Assembly (NCBI GenBank): GCA_949948775.1
Contig: CATLHC010000007.1
Span: 1 to 55,239 of the forward strand
Source of the DNA: an uncultured Oscillospiraceae bacterium
GTDB lineage: Bacteria > Bacillota > Clostridia > Oscillospirales > Oscillospiraceae
Direction of reading: 5' to 3'
DNA length: 55,239 nucleotides
Position 1 is the first letter of the stretch, and each line of letters starts with the position of its first letter. The notes beneath the pieces were generated by a model, which saw only the letters and a program-made list of their open reading frames with translations, was not told the origin of the DNA and searched no databases. Below are positions 39,734-50,007 of this stretch, piece by piece. The position numbers were made by a program, and so were the translations under genes.

Positions 39734-42151
39734 CTATTTTTCCACTGTGCCAACGTTCACTTTTTTCTCATAATTTTTAAAAATCACAACCTCCAAAGCG
39801 ATCACCGCTGCGGCCAGGATCACATCCGCCACGATCAGGATGATCTGCCAGCTCATCAGGCCGGAGGTCATATTCTCAGGCGCGTGTCCGCGGCTGTTTA
39901 CGCCGGTATACAGTACATCCTTACAGGCCCGGCGCATCTGCTGTACAGTCAGCGGGTTGTCGGTATCGGTGACGTTGTTGGTGACCATATCGCGGTTCAT
40001 CAGGCAGGCGGAGCCGCCGTTATGGATGGAGCGGGTGGCGTCCATGTAGCCGAAGTTGGCGAAGTAGTCGGTGAGGACGCTGCCCCGGAAGCCCCACTCG
40101 TCCCGCAGCACCGTGTTGAGCAGGCTCCCGCAGGCCCCGGCCCACTGGCTGCCGATGTAGTTATAGGAGGACATGATTGCCATAGGATGTCCGGCGGCGC
40201 CGCCCCCACTGGCCACGTTGTCCTTCACGCACAGCTCAAAGGGCCTGAGGTAGATTTCCCGGATGGCCTGCTCGGTGGACCAGGTGGTGAGCATCTCCCA
40301 GCGGCCCGTCTCCTGCTCATTGAGGGCGAAGTGCTTCAGGTAGGGATAGACGCCCCGGACGGAGGCGGCATCGGCGGCGCTGGAGGCGATGCGGCCGGAC
40401 AAGAGGCCGTCCTCGGAGTAATACTCAAAGTTGCGTCCGCCGAAGGGGGTGCGGTGGATGTTCATGGCGGGGGCGTACCAGCCGGACACGTTCATCTCCT
40501 CCGCCATGTCGGCAATGCCGTCGCCAAAGGAGCGGGCTAGGTCCTCATTCCAGGTGGAGGCAATCATCACGGCGGCGGGGAATCCGACGGAACCCACCTG
40601 GGTAAAGTTGTTGTTCAGCGCGGCGGGGCCGTCGCAGTCCACGGTCTGCACCTTGCCGATGGAGTCCACCGCGGGGGTCTGATAGCTGCCCAGGGAGATC
40701 ATGTTGTTCATGTCCGCGATGGTCAAGTTGTCCAGCAGGGTTTCCCAGCGTGGGTTATCGTAGGGAGCGCCCCGCAGCTCGGTGACCATCATGCCGTTCT
40801 TGGCCCCGGTGACGGGCATTTCGGCGTTGAGATCGGTGGGAATTTGATAGTTGGAGTTATTGACAAACCGGGCCTTGTCCTCCTCCCGCAGACTGGTGGA
40901 CGGGGCGGCGGAAGCCTGCTCGAAGTTGGTGTAGCTCAGGCCGTGGCCGAAGGGGTACTGCACGGCCTCGTCATAGTTGATAAATCTCTCGGCGGCGGCG
41001 GTCTCCCAATACCGGTAGCCGACGTAGATGCCCTCCACATAATCGACGAAGTGGGGCAGAGTGCCGGGGACAAAGGCGTCGTCTTCCGGGGCGGCAAACT
41101 CCCCCATGTTGTCATAGACGTTGTAGCCGAAGTTGTTCCACCAGGGGGCCAGGGTGAAGTCTCGGATAAAGGTGTCGGCGGCCTTGCCGGAGGGGTTCAC
41201 CGCGCCGCTCAGGATGCGCCCAAGGGAGTTGAAACCGTTCTGTCCGGCGGCAGGGCACCAGATGACGGACTTGATTTGGCTGTAATCGTCCACAAAGTCC
41301 AGCTGCATGGCGTTGGAGCTGTTGCAGATGATCACCACGTTGTCAAAGTTGGCGCACACCAGATTCACCAGGTCGCGCTCGCTCCGGCTCAGCTCCAGAT
41401 AGTGGCGCCCAGCGGGGAAGTCCTCATAGCTGTCGGAGTTCTGGGTGTAGTTCAGGCCAGTCATATCCTGCGGCAGATCGATGTGTTCGCCGCCGGGACG
41501 GGAGAACACGATCAGCGCCGTGTCGGAGAAGTCTTTCGCGCCGCTGATCATCGCGTCGGTATAGCTGGAGGCGGGCGGTTCAGGCAGCGTCCACTCCTGG
41601 GCCCACATTCCCACTTCGGGGCGGTCGGCCCGGTAGGCGGTATAAAAGTCGCTCAGCTGGTCGTTGGTGGTAAACCCGGCGTTGGCCAAGCCCTCCAGCA
41701 AGGAGATGGTGGGGTAGGCGTCATTCATGGAGCCGGAACCGGTGCCGCCGTAGATGGGATTGGTGGACGCCCAGCCGAACACATTGACGTTTCCGCCGCC
41801 CAGGGGCAGCAGGTTTTGGTCGTTTTGCAGAAGGACGATGCCCTCATCGGCGATCTCCTCCGCCCGCAGCACGGCGGCGTCCGAGGTCTCTTGGCTCAGG
41901 GAGCCGTTGCCGGTGACCAGGGACAGCAGAGTGTACATAGGACCGGTGCAGATGATGTTGACCACCAGGATGAGGGATACTAAAATGAGCATTCCCCCGT
42001 GGGCGCGGACCAAAAACTTCTCCTGCTTGGGCCGTTTCGCGCAGGCAATCATCACAATGATACAGGACGCCGCAGTGATGCCCAGGGCAATGAAATAGTT
42101 TTTGAGGCTGTCAAGAGTCTGCCATACATCGCTCCAGTTGATTTCAATCAT
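39734..42151 (-). CDS. GH3 beta-glucosidase-like enzyme, reversed domain order, membrane-anchored
   Basis: An 805-residue enzyme. Two helices (about 17-38 and 50-75) open it and one helix (about 768-790) ends it. The usual C-terminal GH3 domain comes first: EGIVLLQNDQNLLPLGGG, FGWASTNPIYGGTGSGS and YPFGHGLSYTNFE. The usual N-terminal barrel follows: VDCDGPAALNN, GWYAPAMNIHRTPFGGRNFE, KHFALNEQETGR, and GSVLTDYFANFG with the nucleophile Asp. This order is known from some rumen GH3 enzymes such as Butyrivibrio BglA. The membrane helices suggest surface display. GGGAGG precedes the ATG. The substrate is probably a beta-glucoside or beta-xyloside; it cannot be settled here. Confidence 0.87.
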   Translation of the reverse strand: MIEINWSDVWQTLDSLKNYFIALGITAASCIIVMIACAKRPKQEKFLVRAHGGMLILVSLILVVNIICTGPMYTLLSLVTGNGSLSQETSDAAVLRAEEIADEGIVLLQNDQNLLPLGGGNVNVFGWASTNPIYGGTGSGSMNDAYPTISLLEGLANAGFTTNDQLSDFYTAYRADRPEVGMWAQEWTLPEPPASSYTDAMISGAKDFSDTALIVFSRPGGEHIDLPQDMTGLNYTQNSDSYEDFPAGRHYLELSRSERDLVNLVCANFDNVVIICNSSNAMQLDFVDDYSQIKSVIWCPAAGQNGFNSLGRILSGAVNPSGKAADTFIRDFTLAPWWNNFGYNVYDNMGEFAAPEDDAFVPGTLPHFVDYVEGIYVGYRYWETAAAERFINYDEAVQYPFGHGLSYTNFEQASAAPSTSLREEDKARFVNNSNYQIPTDLNAEMPVTGAKNGMMVTELRGAPYDNPRWETLLDNLTIADMNNMISLGSYQTPAVDSIGKVQTVDCDGPAALNNNFTQVGSVGFPAAVMIASTWNEDLARSFGDGIADMAEEMNVSGWYAPAMNIHRTPFGGRNFEYYSEDGLLSGRIASSAADAASVRGVYPYLKHFALNEQETGRWEMLTTWSTEQAIREIYLRPFELCVKDNVASGGGAAGHPMAIMSSYNYIGSQWAGACGSLLNTVLRDEWGFRGSVLTDYFANFGYMDATRSIHNGGSACLMNRDMVTNNVTDTDNPLTVQQMRRACKDVLYTGVNSRGHAPENMTSGLMSWQIILIVADVILAAAVIALEVVIFKNYEKKVNVGTVEK

Positions 42152-42292
42152 GATTTTTCCTCCCTCATTTTATTGATACAAAAGTATAGGCGGTGTTCAT
42201 TTCCATTTTATCGCGGGCATTTGAAAGAAGGAAGTTCCAGTTGGTAACTACCGTGTAAACCTTTTCGTTTCCGCAAAATCCGTCAGGGATCA

Positions 42293-42329
42293 GCAAAAGC
42301 CGTCCCGGAAACGGCTTCCGAGACGGCTC
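42293..42329 (-). terminator. Terminator of the second LysR gene
   Basis: AGCCGTC-CGGAA and TTCCG-GACGGCT form the stem just beyond the stop codon, followed on the minus strand by TTTTGCTG. Confidence 0.8.
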
Positions 42330-42330
42330 T

Positions 42331-43239
42331 TTATGGGAGATACTCCGTGCCGTGGAATACGGCGTCAACCTCATCTAGAAAACGCCGGATGGCCGGCGTG
42401 GGGGCCGGGGCGTGAAACAGGCCGAAGGGGACCGTGTAATCCCACATTACCGGCAGAATCTTCAGCAGCGGATGGAGCCGCATCCAGGGTTCAATATCCG
42501 CGATCATGACATTGCTGTTTTCGCACTCATTAAATACACTCAGCTTGAAAAAGTCGAAATCTGTGATGCGAACCTGGGGATGAAACCGCTGCAGGTCATC
42601 CCGTAGACGGTCAAACCCCTGATTCCAGCCCCGCTGTATGAGCATCAATTCTTCCCCGTAGAGGTCTTGGACCGTGAGAAAACTTTTGCGCGCCAAGGGA
42701 TGGCGCAGGGACATGGCGCAGCAGATGTGGGGCTGAAACAGCTCGTAGGCGGCGCATCCGCGGGAGGTGAGAAAATTCTGGTCAAAGGGGCCGATCACAA
42801 TGTCGATATCGAGTCCCAGGCTGCCCAGAATGTCTCGGGCATTCTGCGGCGTATTTTCAAAGGGAATCAGCTGGAACCGGACATCGGGAAACTGCTGGGC
42901 AAGGTTCGGCCACAGGTCCAGCAGCAGCTCCCCCGGCGTCATAGGGGATGTGCCGATGCGGATCACGTTTTCCGCCTGATTCATGGCTCTTTTCGCCCGG
43001 ACAACCGATTCCTGACAATACTGGACAATAAATCTGGCGTCGCTGCAGAAAGACCTGCCGCCCTCGGTCAGCACCAGGCCCTGGTGGGTGCGGGTGAACA
43101 GCTTCACGCCCAGCCGCCCTTCCAGCAGGTTAATCTGCTTGATTACCGCCGGAACCGTGACGAACAGCTCCTCTGCGGCCTTATGAAAGCTGCCCGCCGA
43201 AACGACCCGAAGAAAAGTATCTATCTGCGGACTGTACAT
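42331..43239 (-). CDS. LysR-type transcriptional regulator
   Basis: A 302-residue, full-length LysR protein. The N-terminal winged helix includes FLRVVSAGSFHKAAEELFVT and INLLEGRLGVKLFTRTHQGL. The effector domain starts with VIRIGTSPMTPGELLLDLWP. The length and the C-terminal helix (TPAIRRFLDEVDAVF) are normal. It lies alone between the GH3 gene and the chimeric oxidoreductase, all on the minus strand, and is closed by its own terminator; the target genes are unclear. Confidence 0.9.
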   Translation of the reverse strand: MYSPQIDTFLRVVSAGSFHKAAEELFVTVPAVIKQINLLEGRLGVKLFTRTHQGLVLTEGGRSFCSDARFIVQYCQESVVRAKRAMNQAENVIRIGTSPMTPGELLLDLWPNLAQQFPDVRFQLIPFENTPQNARDILGSLGLDIDIVIGPFDQNFLTSRGCAAYELFQPHICCAMSLRHPLARKSFLTVQDLYGEELMLIQRGWNQGFDRLRDDLQRFHPQVRITDFDFFKLSVFNECENSNVMIADIEPWMRLHPLLKILPVMWDYTVPFGLFHAPAPTPAIRRFLDEVDAVFHGTEYLP

Positions 43240-43596
43240 CTCCCACTCACTTCCATCCCTCTGAGCAAATTAAAATCAGCGCGTATAAATGGTCAAGTGC
43301 TATCTAGTTATAGGCCCGATCACGATATTTTTGAGCTTTTCATCGTCCAAACAGCCTTCGGTTTTCGTTTCAGGAGGAATCCCGCGCCGGTATCCGTTAC
43401 TTATCACCATTCTGGGGCGCGTGGCGGGGGCGGCTGTCATGGCCCGTCTCGCCGAGCGTTGCGGCAGCGGCGCTCAGACCGTCGCAGACGCGTTCCGGTC
43501 CGCCTATCCCGGACACCCCCTGGCCGCCTCTCCTATCAAGGAATAGGCCATCATCAGGCAGTCCAGCGTGGCATTCTCTCTTTTGCATCACTGCGC
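43240..43596. other. Intergenic region with one doubtful 85-codon frame
   Basis: About 355 bases between the LysR start and the end of the chimeric gene. A plus-strand frame at 43289-43546 ends FRSAYPGHPLAASPIKE, but it has no clear ribosome binding site or known match. It may be an accidental frame or a remnant. Confidence 0.3.
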
Positions 43597-44874
<1,278 letters not shown>

Positions 44875-44976
44875 TTAGCGCAGACAGAGGCCGTTCCCCT
44901 TCAGCCGCTTCACGTCCTTCAGATCGAATGCCGTGGTCAGCGCGTCGCCGTTTCCGCCCACGGTGGGCGTGGTGCT
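44875..44976 (-). pseudogene. C-terminal remnant of an unidentified protein
   Basis: The minus-strand frame reads GGNGDALTTAFDLKDVKRLK and ends CLR-stop at 44875-44877. It has no start. It looks like a real protein tail cut at about 44976, where a plus-strand remnant begins. I do not recognise the parent. Confidence 0.35.
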
Positions 44977-44989
44977 CGGCAGAAATAAC

Positions 44990-45208
44990 TTCTTTATCTG
45001 TCCCTGCTCCGCTCAGACGCCCCGGCCGTTGGCCCACTCGGCCACATTGGCCTCCGAGACGCTGGAAGGAAACCGCGCCCCGGTCTGCCAGTCTCCGGTG
45101 CTGGCGCAGATGGCCGGGACGGGCGATTGGCAGGCCGGCCAGCGGTTCTCCTCCAGGGCGTCTCAGGAGCAGGTGACGCAGTGGCTGAATGGCCTGGAGC
45201 TGGGCTGA
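44990..45208 (+). pseudogene. Flavodoxin C-terminal remnant
   Basis: The plus-strand frame ends GDWQAGQRFSSRASQEQVTQ then WLNGLELG-stop. The pattern of an aromatic residue, GxRFS, an Ala-Ser-rich turn and a WLxxLxL tail is that of clostridial flavodoxin ends. No start or FMN-binding loop precedes it, so only the tail remains. It abuts the minus-strand remnant and lies just upstream of the chimeric oxidoreductase, which also lost parts. Confidence 0.5.
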
Positions 45209-45256
45209 ACACTCAGATAAACGAGGAAGCACCGCCGTGAGGAAAGGACAGAAAAA

Positions 45257-46261
45257 ATGGAACGTTTGTTATCGCTTTTGACAGCGTCCGCCCTGATGTT
45301 TTCTCTATGTGGCTGTGGGAACAACGCCAATCAGCCCGAGCCGGATCAAACGGTTCGGGCTGACGCCGCACTGAGGGGGGAGGAAACGACTGTGACAAAG
45401 GATACTACGGTGGGAGAGGTGATCGCGATTCCCGCGCTGGAGGACGTTGGCCGCCTGCTGTTCCCTGTGGATCGAGACGTGTCGGATGACATGACGCTGG
45501 AGGAGGTGAGCTCCAGCGGCGTCTACGTGTGGTACAGCCACATCCAGCCGGACCGGACGGTGGAGATCGTCAATGACGTGATCGGCCGCGCCCAGCAGGG
45601 TGAACGGGTCTTTTTCCCCATCTACTCTGAGGAGGAGATGGATGCCGACCCCTCCAAACGGGATACGGGGCTGTTCTTCTTCCGGGGGGAACCGGGGGAG
45701 AAGTTTGCCGTGGTGAACGCGGGCGGCGGGTTCATGTACGTGGGGGCCATGCACGACAGCTTTCCCCACGCCCTGGAGCTGAGCAGGATGGGTTACAACG
45801 CCTTCGCGCTGATCTACCGCCCCGACGACCCATACACCGATCTGGCCCAGGCCGTCGCTTACATCTACGACCACGCGCACGAGCTTCAGGTGGACCCCGA
45901 GGGCTACTCCCTGTGGGGCGGCTCCGCCGGGGCGCGGATGGCGGCGGAGCTGGGCAATGGGGACGCGCTAGCCCAGTTTGGCCGACCGGATATCCCCCAG
46001 GCGGCGGCCGTTGTCATGCAGTACACCGGGTATACCACAGCTTCGGAGAAGGACGCGCCCACCTATGCCTGTGTGGGTGTCAATGACGGCATCGCCAACT
46101 GGCGCACCATGCAATCCCGGCTGGAGAGGCTGGAGGCCCTGGGTGTTCCCACTGAGTTCCACGCCTACGAGGGTCTGGGCCACGGTTTTGGCCTGGGCAC
46201 GGGCACCGTGGCGGAGGGGTGGATTGAGGACGCAGCGGCATTCTGGAGGGCACAGACGTGA
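45257..46261 (+). CDS. Alpha/beta-hydrolase lipoprotein (BD-FAE/esterase-like)
   Basis: A 334-residue lipoprotein: the leader ends SLCGC (lipid Cys20), followed by a polar linker. The hydrolase fold has NAGGGFMYVGAMH (oxyanion loop), YNAFALIYRP and the nucleophile elbow SLWGGSAGARMAAELG. A late Asp lies in VGVNDG and the catalytic His in EGLGHGFGLG. This order fits BD-FAE/esterase-lipase enzymes that remove acetyl or acyl groups, possibly from glycans. GAGGAAAGGA precedes the ATG. It would act outside the membrane. Its neighbours do not fix the substrate. Confidence 0.82.
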   Translation: MERLLSLLTASALMFSLCGCGNNANQPEPDQTVRADAALRGEETTVTKDTTVGEVIAIPALEDVGRLLFPVDRDVSDDMTLEEVSSSGVYVWYSHIQPDRTVEIVNDVIGRAQQGERVFFPIYSEEEMDADPSKRDTGLFFFRGEPGEKFAVVNAGGGFMYVGAMHDSFPHALELSRMGYNAFALIYRPDDPYTDLAQAVAYIYDHAHELQVDPEGYSLWGGSAGARMAAELGNGDALAQFGRPDIPQAAAVVMQYTGYTTASEKDAPTYACVGVNDGIANWRTMQSRLERLEALGVPTEFHAYEGLGHGFGLGTGTVAEGWIEDAAAFWRAQT

Positions 46262-46385
46262 CTGGCCGTTGATTGGACCAGGCCGGTGTGCTATACTTGA
46301 TTGGGCCCGGATAGGGCAAATGAGTGCCCGCCTTGGTATGCCTCTTGGCAAGTAGGTGGGCATCATGGGGAAGGAGCGTCTGGTG

Positions 46386-46916
46386 ATGAGTTCTGTATTT
46401 TACATGGCGTCGGATCACCCCCTGAAAGAACGGCCCAATCCCAACTGTAAAACGCTGTCTGTCAGCGAGGCGCTGGCAATGGGCATGGACGTTCCAGGGT
46501 TTTTGCTGGAGCCCGGCTTTAACCGGGACAAACCCGATGTACTTTTATGGTCTGATGATCTTGATACGCAGGGCAAGCTTGACGACGACTTTGCAATCTA
46601 TGCGCTTGACCCATCTATGGACGATATCTATACGGAGAAAAAATATCGCGCCGCATTGCAGTGGGACTACACAGAAGGCAGGGCCGAAAAGGTCATTCAA
46701 TATATCAGGGAGCATTTGGAGCATACGGATGAGCTGGAACTTTGGCACGTCTGGGTGGGGCTGGATGCTTTCCCAAAGATCCGAACATGCCCCATCTCTC
46801 TGGACGAACTTATTTCAGACGATTTGAAGGAATTGTGGGATTTAGAAGTGTGGAAAGAGCCTATCACTCACTATTGCTTTGTGATCAAAGCCTCACACAA
46901 AACTGTTCCAAATTAA
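46386..46916 (+). CDS. Hypothetical protein
   Basis: A 176-residue protein I do not recognise. It is acidic, soluble, and contains SDDLDTQGKLDDDFAIYAL, RAEKVIQYIREHLEH and ELELWHVWVGLD. No signal or membrane helix is seen. I chose the ATG at 46386, which has AAGGAG about 9 bases upstream; an in-frame ATG ten codons earlier lacks a site. It lies 22 bases before the Fe-S aldo/keto reductase and may be cotranscribed. Codon use is less GC-biased than its neighbours, hinting at recent gain. Confidence 0.7.
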   Translation: MSSVFYMASDHPLKERPNPNCKTLSVSEALAMGMDVPGFLLEPGFNRDKPDVLLWSDDLDTQGKLDDDFAIYALDPSMDDIYTEKKYRAALQWDYTEGRAEKVIQYIREHLEHTDELELWHVWVGLDAFPKIRTCPISLDELISDDLKELWDLEVWKEPITHYCFVIKASHKTVPN

Positions 46917-46938
46917 TTGACGATAGGGAGGAAACAGC

Positions 46939-48093
46939 ATGATTTACCGGGATTTTGGCAAGACCGGCCTCAAGGTGAGCGCCATCGGCGTGGGCTGCGA
47001 GTATGTGTGGACGGCGGACGAGCAGACCGTCTATGACCTGGTGCGGACGGCGGTGGACGCCGGGGTGAACTACTTCGACCTGTTCGTGGGCACCCCCAGC
47101 ACGCGGGAGTATTATGGGAAGGCGCTGAAGGGCGTCCGGGATAAGGTGTACCTGGCGGGGCACCTGGGCTGCGCCGACCGGGAGGGCCAGTACGTCAAGA
47201 CCAGGGACGAGGCGCTGTGCAAGGACTTTTTGGAGCAGTTCTACGAAAAGCTGAACACCGACTGCATCGATGTGCTGTTCCTCCACAACTGCGACGATTT
47301 TGACGACCTGGACAACATCCTCAACGGCTGGATGTACGCCTACGCCAAGGAATTGAAGGAGTCGGGCCGGGCGAAGCTCATCGGCCTGAGCACCCACAGC
47401 ACGGACATCGCCGTGGCGGCGGTAAAAAGTGGGAAGCTGGACGTGCTCATGTTCCCGGTGAACCCGCTGTTCAACCTGCTGCCCCAGGACTCGGCGGACG
47501 CCCGGATGAAGGGCCGGGAGGTGCGCTCCATGACCCAGGCGGAGCGGGACGCCTACCCCACCAAGCAGGAGCTGTACGACCTGTGCGGGGAGATGGGGGT
47601 GCCCATCGTGGCCATGAAGCCCTTCGCCGCCGGGAACATCCTGAAGGGTCACGAGGACGGGCGGCTGAAGGGTCTGCTGGAGCTGACCCCGGTGCAGTGC
47701 ATCAGCTACATCCTGTCCATCTCCCAGGTGGCCTGTCCGGTGCCCGGTTTCGCCAGTGTGGATGAGCTGAACCAGTCTCTAGCCTACCTCACCGCCACCG
47801 AGGAGGAGCGGGATTTCAGCCGGATCAACGACAGTCTGGTGGGCAAATTCCAGAACCAGTGTATGTACTGCAACCACTGCCAGCCCTGTCCCCGGAAAAT
47901 CGACATCGCCGAGGTGACCAAGCTGGCGGATATGGCACGGGGCGGCATGACGGACGAGCTGGTCCGGCGGTATTCCGGCCTGTCCGTCCCGGCGTCAAAG
48001 TGCATTCACTGCGGCGCATGCACCAAGCGGTGCCCCTTTGGTATTGACGCCGAGAGCAACATCCGCCGGGCCGGAGAGACATTTGGGTTTTAA
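46939..48093 (+). CDS. Aldo/keto reductase with C-terminal 2[4Fe-4S] domain
   Basis: A 384-residue enzyme. Residues 1 to about 280 form an aldo/keto reductase barrel: FGKTGLKVSAIGVGCEYVW, GVNYFDLFVGTPSTREYYGK, VLFLHNCDD and LIGLSTHS. The usual catalytic Lys block (TK) is replaced by LAGHLGCAD, so the standard tetrad is incomplete. The C-terminus carries CMYCNHCQPCP and CIHCGACTKRCPFGID, which make two [4Fe-4S] clusters. This combination is frequent in anaerobes; most members are uncharacterised. GGGAGG precedes the ATG. Confidence 0.88.
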   Translation: MIYRDFGKTGLKVSAIGVGCEYVWTADEQTVYDLVRTAVDAGVNYFDLFVGTPSTREYYGKALKGVRDKVYLAGHLGCADREGQYVKTRDEALCKDFLEQFYEKLNTDCIDVLFLHNCDDFDDLDNILNGWMYAYAKELKESGRAKLIGLSTHSTDIAVAAVKSGKLDVLMFPVNPLFNLLPQDSADARMKGREVRSMTQAERDAYPTKQELYDLCGEMGVPIVAMKPFAAGNILKGHEDGRLKGLLELTPVQCISYILSISQVACPVPGFASVDELNQSLAYLTATEEERDFSRINDSLVGKFQNQCMYCNHCQPCPRKIDIAEVTKLADMARGGMTDELVRRYSGLSVPASKCIHCGACTKRCPFGIDAESNIRRAGETFGF

Positions 48094-48316
48094 GGAACCT
48101 CTGATCAGAGCGGCAATTGGATCTGCACGGACAGCATTTCCGGGCTGACGGGAGACCCGCCGGTGTTCCGCGCATTAAAAATTGCCTAGAGCAGAGAGGC
48201 TACACCCTGCGGAGCACAAAGCAGTGAGAGGTCAGCAAGCCGGAATAAGGCAAAATGATAGCCGCAAGCGTCAAATAGAAGCATACCGCTCTATAGGGGA
48301 ACAGGTTAAAAGAACG

Positions 48317-48348
48317 CAAAAAATCCGCACTTATGTGCGGATTTTTTG
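48317..48348. terminator. Terminator for the tRNA-Ser transcript (bidirectional)
   Basis: AAAAAATCCGCAC and GTGCGGATTTTTT form a perfect stem with a TTAT loop and T runs on both strands. It ends the minus-strand tRNA gene and could also stop transcripts from the Fe-S reductase. Confidence 0.92.
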
Positions 48349-48374
48349 CCTGCATCTCTTTTGTCAACGCAAGT

Positions 48375-48465
48375 TGGCGCAGCGGGTGGGATTCGAACCC
48401 ACGGACGGGATCAACCGTCAAACGATTTCGAATCGTTCTCGTTATAACCACTTCGATACCGCTGC
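48375..48465 (-). tRNA. tRNA-Ser (anticodon CGA)
   Basis: On the minus strand the acceptor stem is GCAGCGG/CCGCTGC with discriminator G and an encoded CCA. The anticodon arm is AACGA-TTCGAAA-TCGTT, so the anticodon is CGA (codon UCG). A long variable arm (GACGG...CCGTC) and the T arm GTGGG-TTCGAAT-CCCAC complete a class II serine tRNA. All stems pair. Confidence 0.95.
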
Positions 48466-48574
48466 ATATTTTTTATTAAGATACCTCATTTTACGGGAAA
48501 TGTCAAGGCGGTTGAGCCATTTTACCGGCAGGGAAGGGCAGAGGCGGAAGCGCTTCGCTCCCGCCCCTGCGTTC

Positions 48575-50002
48575 TTAGAATGTCCTTTGCCCCAGTTTTT
48601 TCCCCACGAGGGCCATCTGCGACCGCGTGACCTGCCAGTCGTGGTCAAATTCGATTTCCACAAACCGGTCCGGGTAGCACAGCAGATAGGTGTTCTTTGG
48701 CCCATACTCCCGGCTGGTCCAGCAGTAGGCCGCCTCCGCCCCCCAGGGGGCGGGGTCCGCCGGCTCGTAGGAATACCATTCGCTCTCCGGCATATTCCGG
48801 TTCCACCGCTCCGCCCGGTCCAAGAGCAGATGATCTCTGCACATGTCATAGAGGAAGGGCGCCTTCACCACCGTGACGGTGTACTCCAGCGTGGGCATCT
48901 CTTTATAATACGCCGCGTCGAACCGGGGACGCTGGTAGGCGTGGTATTGGGCCAGGAACAGGGACTCCGTCCCCCGGTGCTCCCGGTTGTAGCCCTCGTA
49001 GTCCACGTCCATTAAGTCCTCCACCGTGAGGGGGAGGGAGTCCCGGAAGGCGGTGAAGGTGTTCCCGTTGTACTGGTAGGTCTCCTCATCCTGTTCGGCA
49101 AACCAGCCATGATCGCTTCCAAACAGGACGCCGAAGGTGATGGCCCCCACAAAGAGGTAGGCGGCCACAACGGAGGCCACGATGGTCACCGCCCGGTTCA
49201 CTTTGGCGGACACCTTTTTCCGCTTGAGCCACCCCATGACGCCCCGGATCAGCAGGAACAGCCCCGGCACATACACGCAGAACATGAGAACCGCCACCGC
49301 CATCATCATCCGACTGCCGGAGTGGGCCACCGACAGCAGAAAATACACCACCCCCACCGCCAACAGCACCAGCGCCCCGATCTGGAGCTTCCGGTGGCTT
49401 TTGGATTCCAAAAACTCCCCCCGTTCCGCCGCCTGCGCGGCCCTGCGGTGCCACCAGAAATAGCCGCCCAGCTCCACCCCAATCAGCACAAACAGAATCA
49501 CCCAGCTCAGCCCGGTGAGTGTGCTGGCCGGGCTGGCCAGCAGCGCGATGGGGTCGTTGTAAAACTGCCACACCAGCAGCCCCACGTCCAGCAGCGCCAC
49601 CACCAGCAGCATGAGCTGGGAGGGCAGGAAGCTGCGCTTCATGGTGCGGTGGATGGACTCCACCTCCAGCACTGGGTCGGTCTCAATGGGGACGGGGTTT
49701 TCCCGCTCGTTGTAGAACACCTGGAGCTGGGCCGACGAGGCCGCCAGCACCCAGCCGGAGTGGGCGCAGAAGTCGTAGAAGGTCTGCTGCTCCTCCGAGG
49801 GCTCCGGGTCAAACTGGGAGGCCTTGGGGAAGTAGCACACGGAAAAGGTCAGCCGTTTCGGCTCAATCTTCCGGTAGGTCCAGAAAAACTGTCCGATTTT
49901 GTCCAGCAGCCAGCCCCTTTCCGCCATCCGGGCCAGGTGGGCCTCCAGCCCGGTGCGGTCGTAAAAGGAGAAGGTCTCCAGCCTGCGCTTTGTCTCTCCC
50001 AT
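48575..50002 (-). CDS. DUF2812 domain membrane protein
   Basis: A 475-residue protein. The first 110 residues match the DUF2812 pattern: RLETFSFYDRTGLEAHLARM, AERGWLLDKIGQFFWTYRK and PSEEQQTFYDFCAHSGW. Five membrane helices follow (about 128-150, 168-190, 210-230, 235-262, 272-295), then a soluble C-terminal domain of about 170 residues. I chose the ATG at 50002, with AAAGGAG upstream. It starts 5 bases after the padR stop; PadR-DUF2812 pairs are common in Firmicutes and the membrane protein is thought to respond to envelope stress or drugs, but the function is not established. Confidence 0.82.
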   Translation of the reverse strand: MGETKRRLETFSFYDRTGLEAHLARMAERGWLLDKIGQFFWTYRKIEPKRLTFSVCYFPKASQFDPEPSEEQQTFYDFCAHSGWVLAASSAQLQVFYNERENPVPIETDPVLEVESIHRTMKRSFLPSQLMLLVVALLDVGLLVWQFYNDPIALLASPASTLTGLSWVILFVLIGVELGGYFWWHRRAAQAAERGEFLESKSHRKLQIGALVLLAVGVVYFLLSVAHSGSRMMMAVAVLMFCVYVPGLFLLIRGVMGWLKRKKVSAKVNRAVTIVASVVAAYLFVGAITFGVLFGSDHGWFAEQDEETYQYNGNTFTAFRDSLPLTVEDLMDVDYEGYNREHRGTESLFLAQYHAYQRPRFDAAYYKEMPTLEYTVTVVKAPFLYDMCRDHLLLDRAERWNRNMPESEWYSYEPADPAPWGAEAAYCWTSREYGPKNTYLLCYPDRFVEIEFDHDWQVTRSQMALVGKKLGQRTF

Positions 50003-50007
50003 GAATG

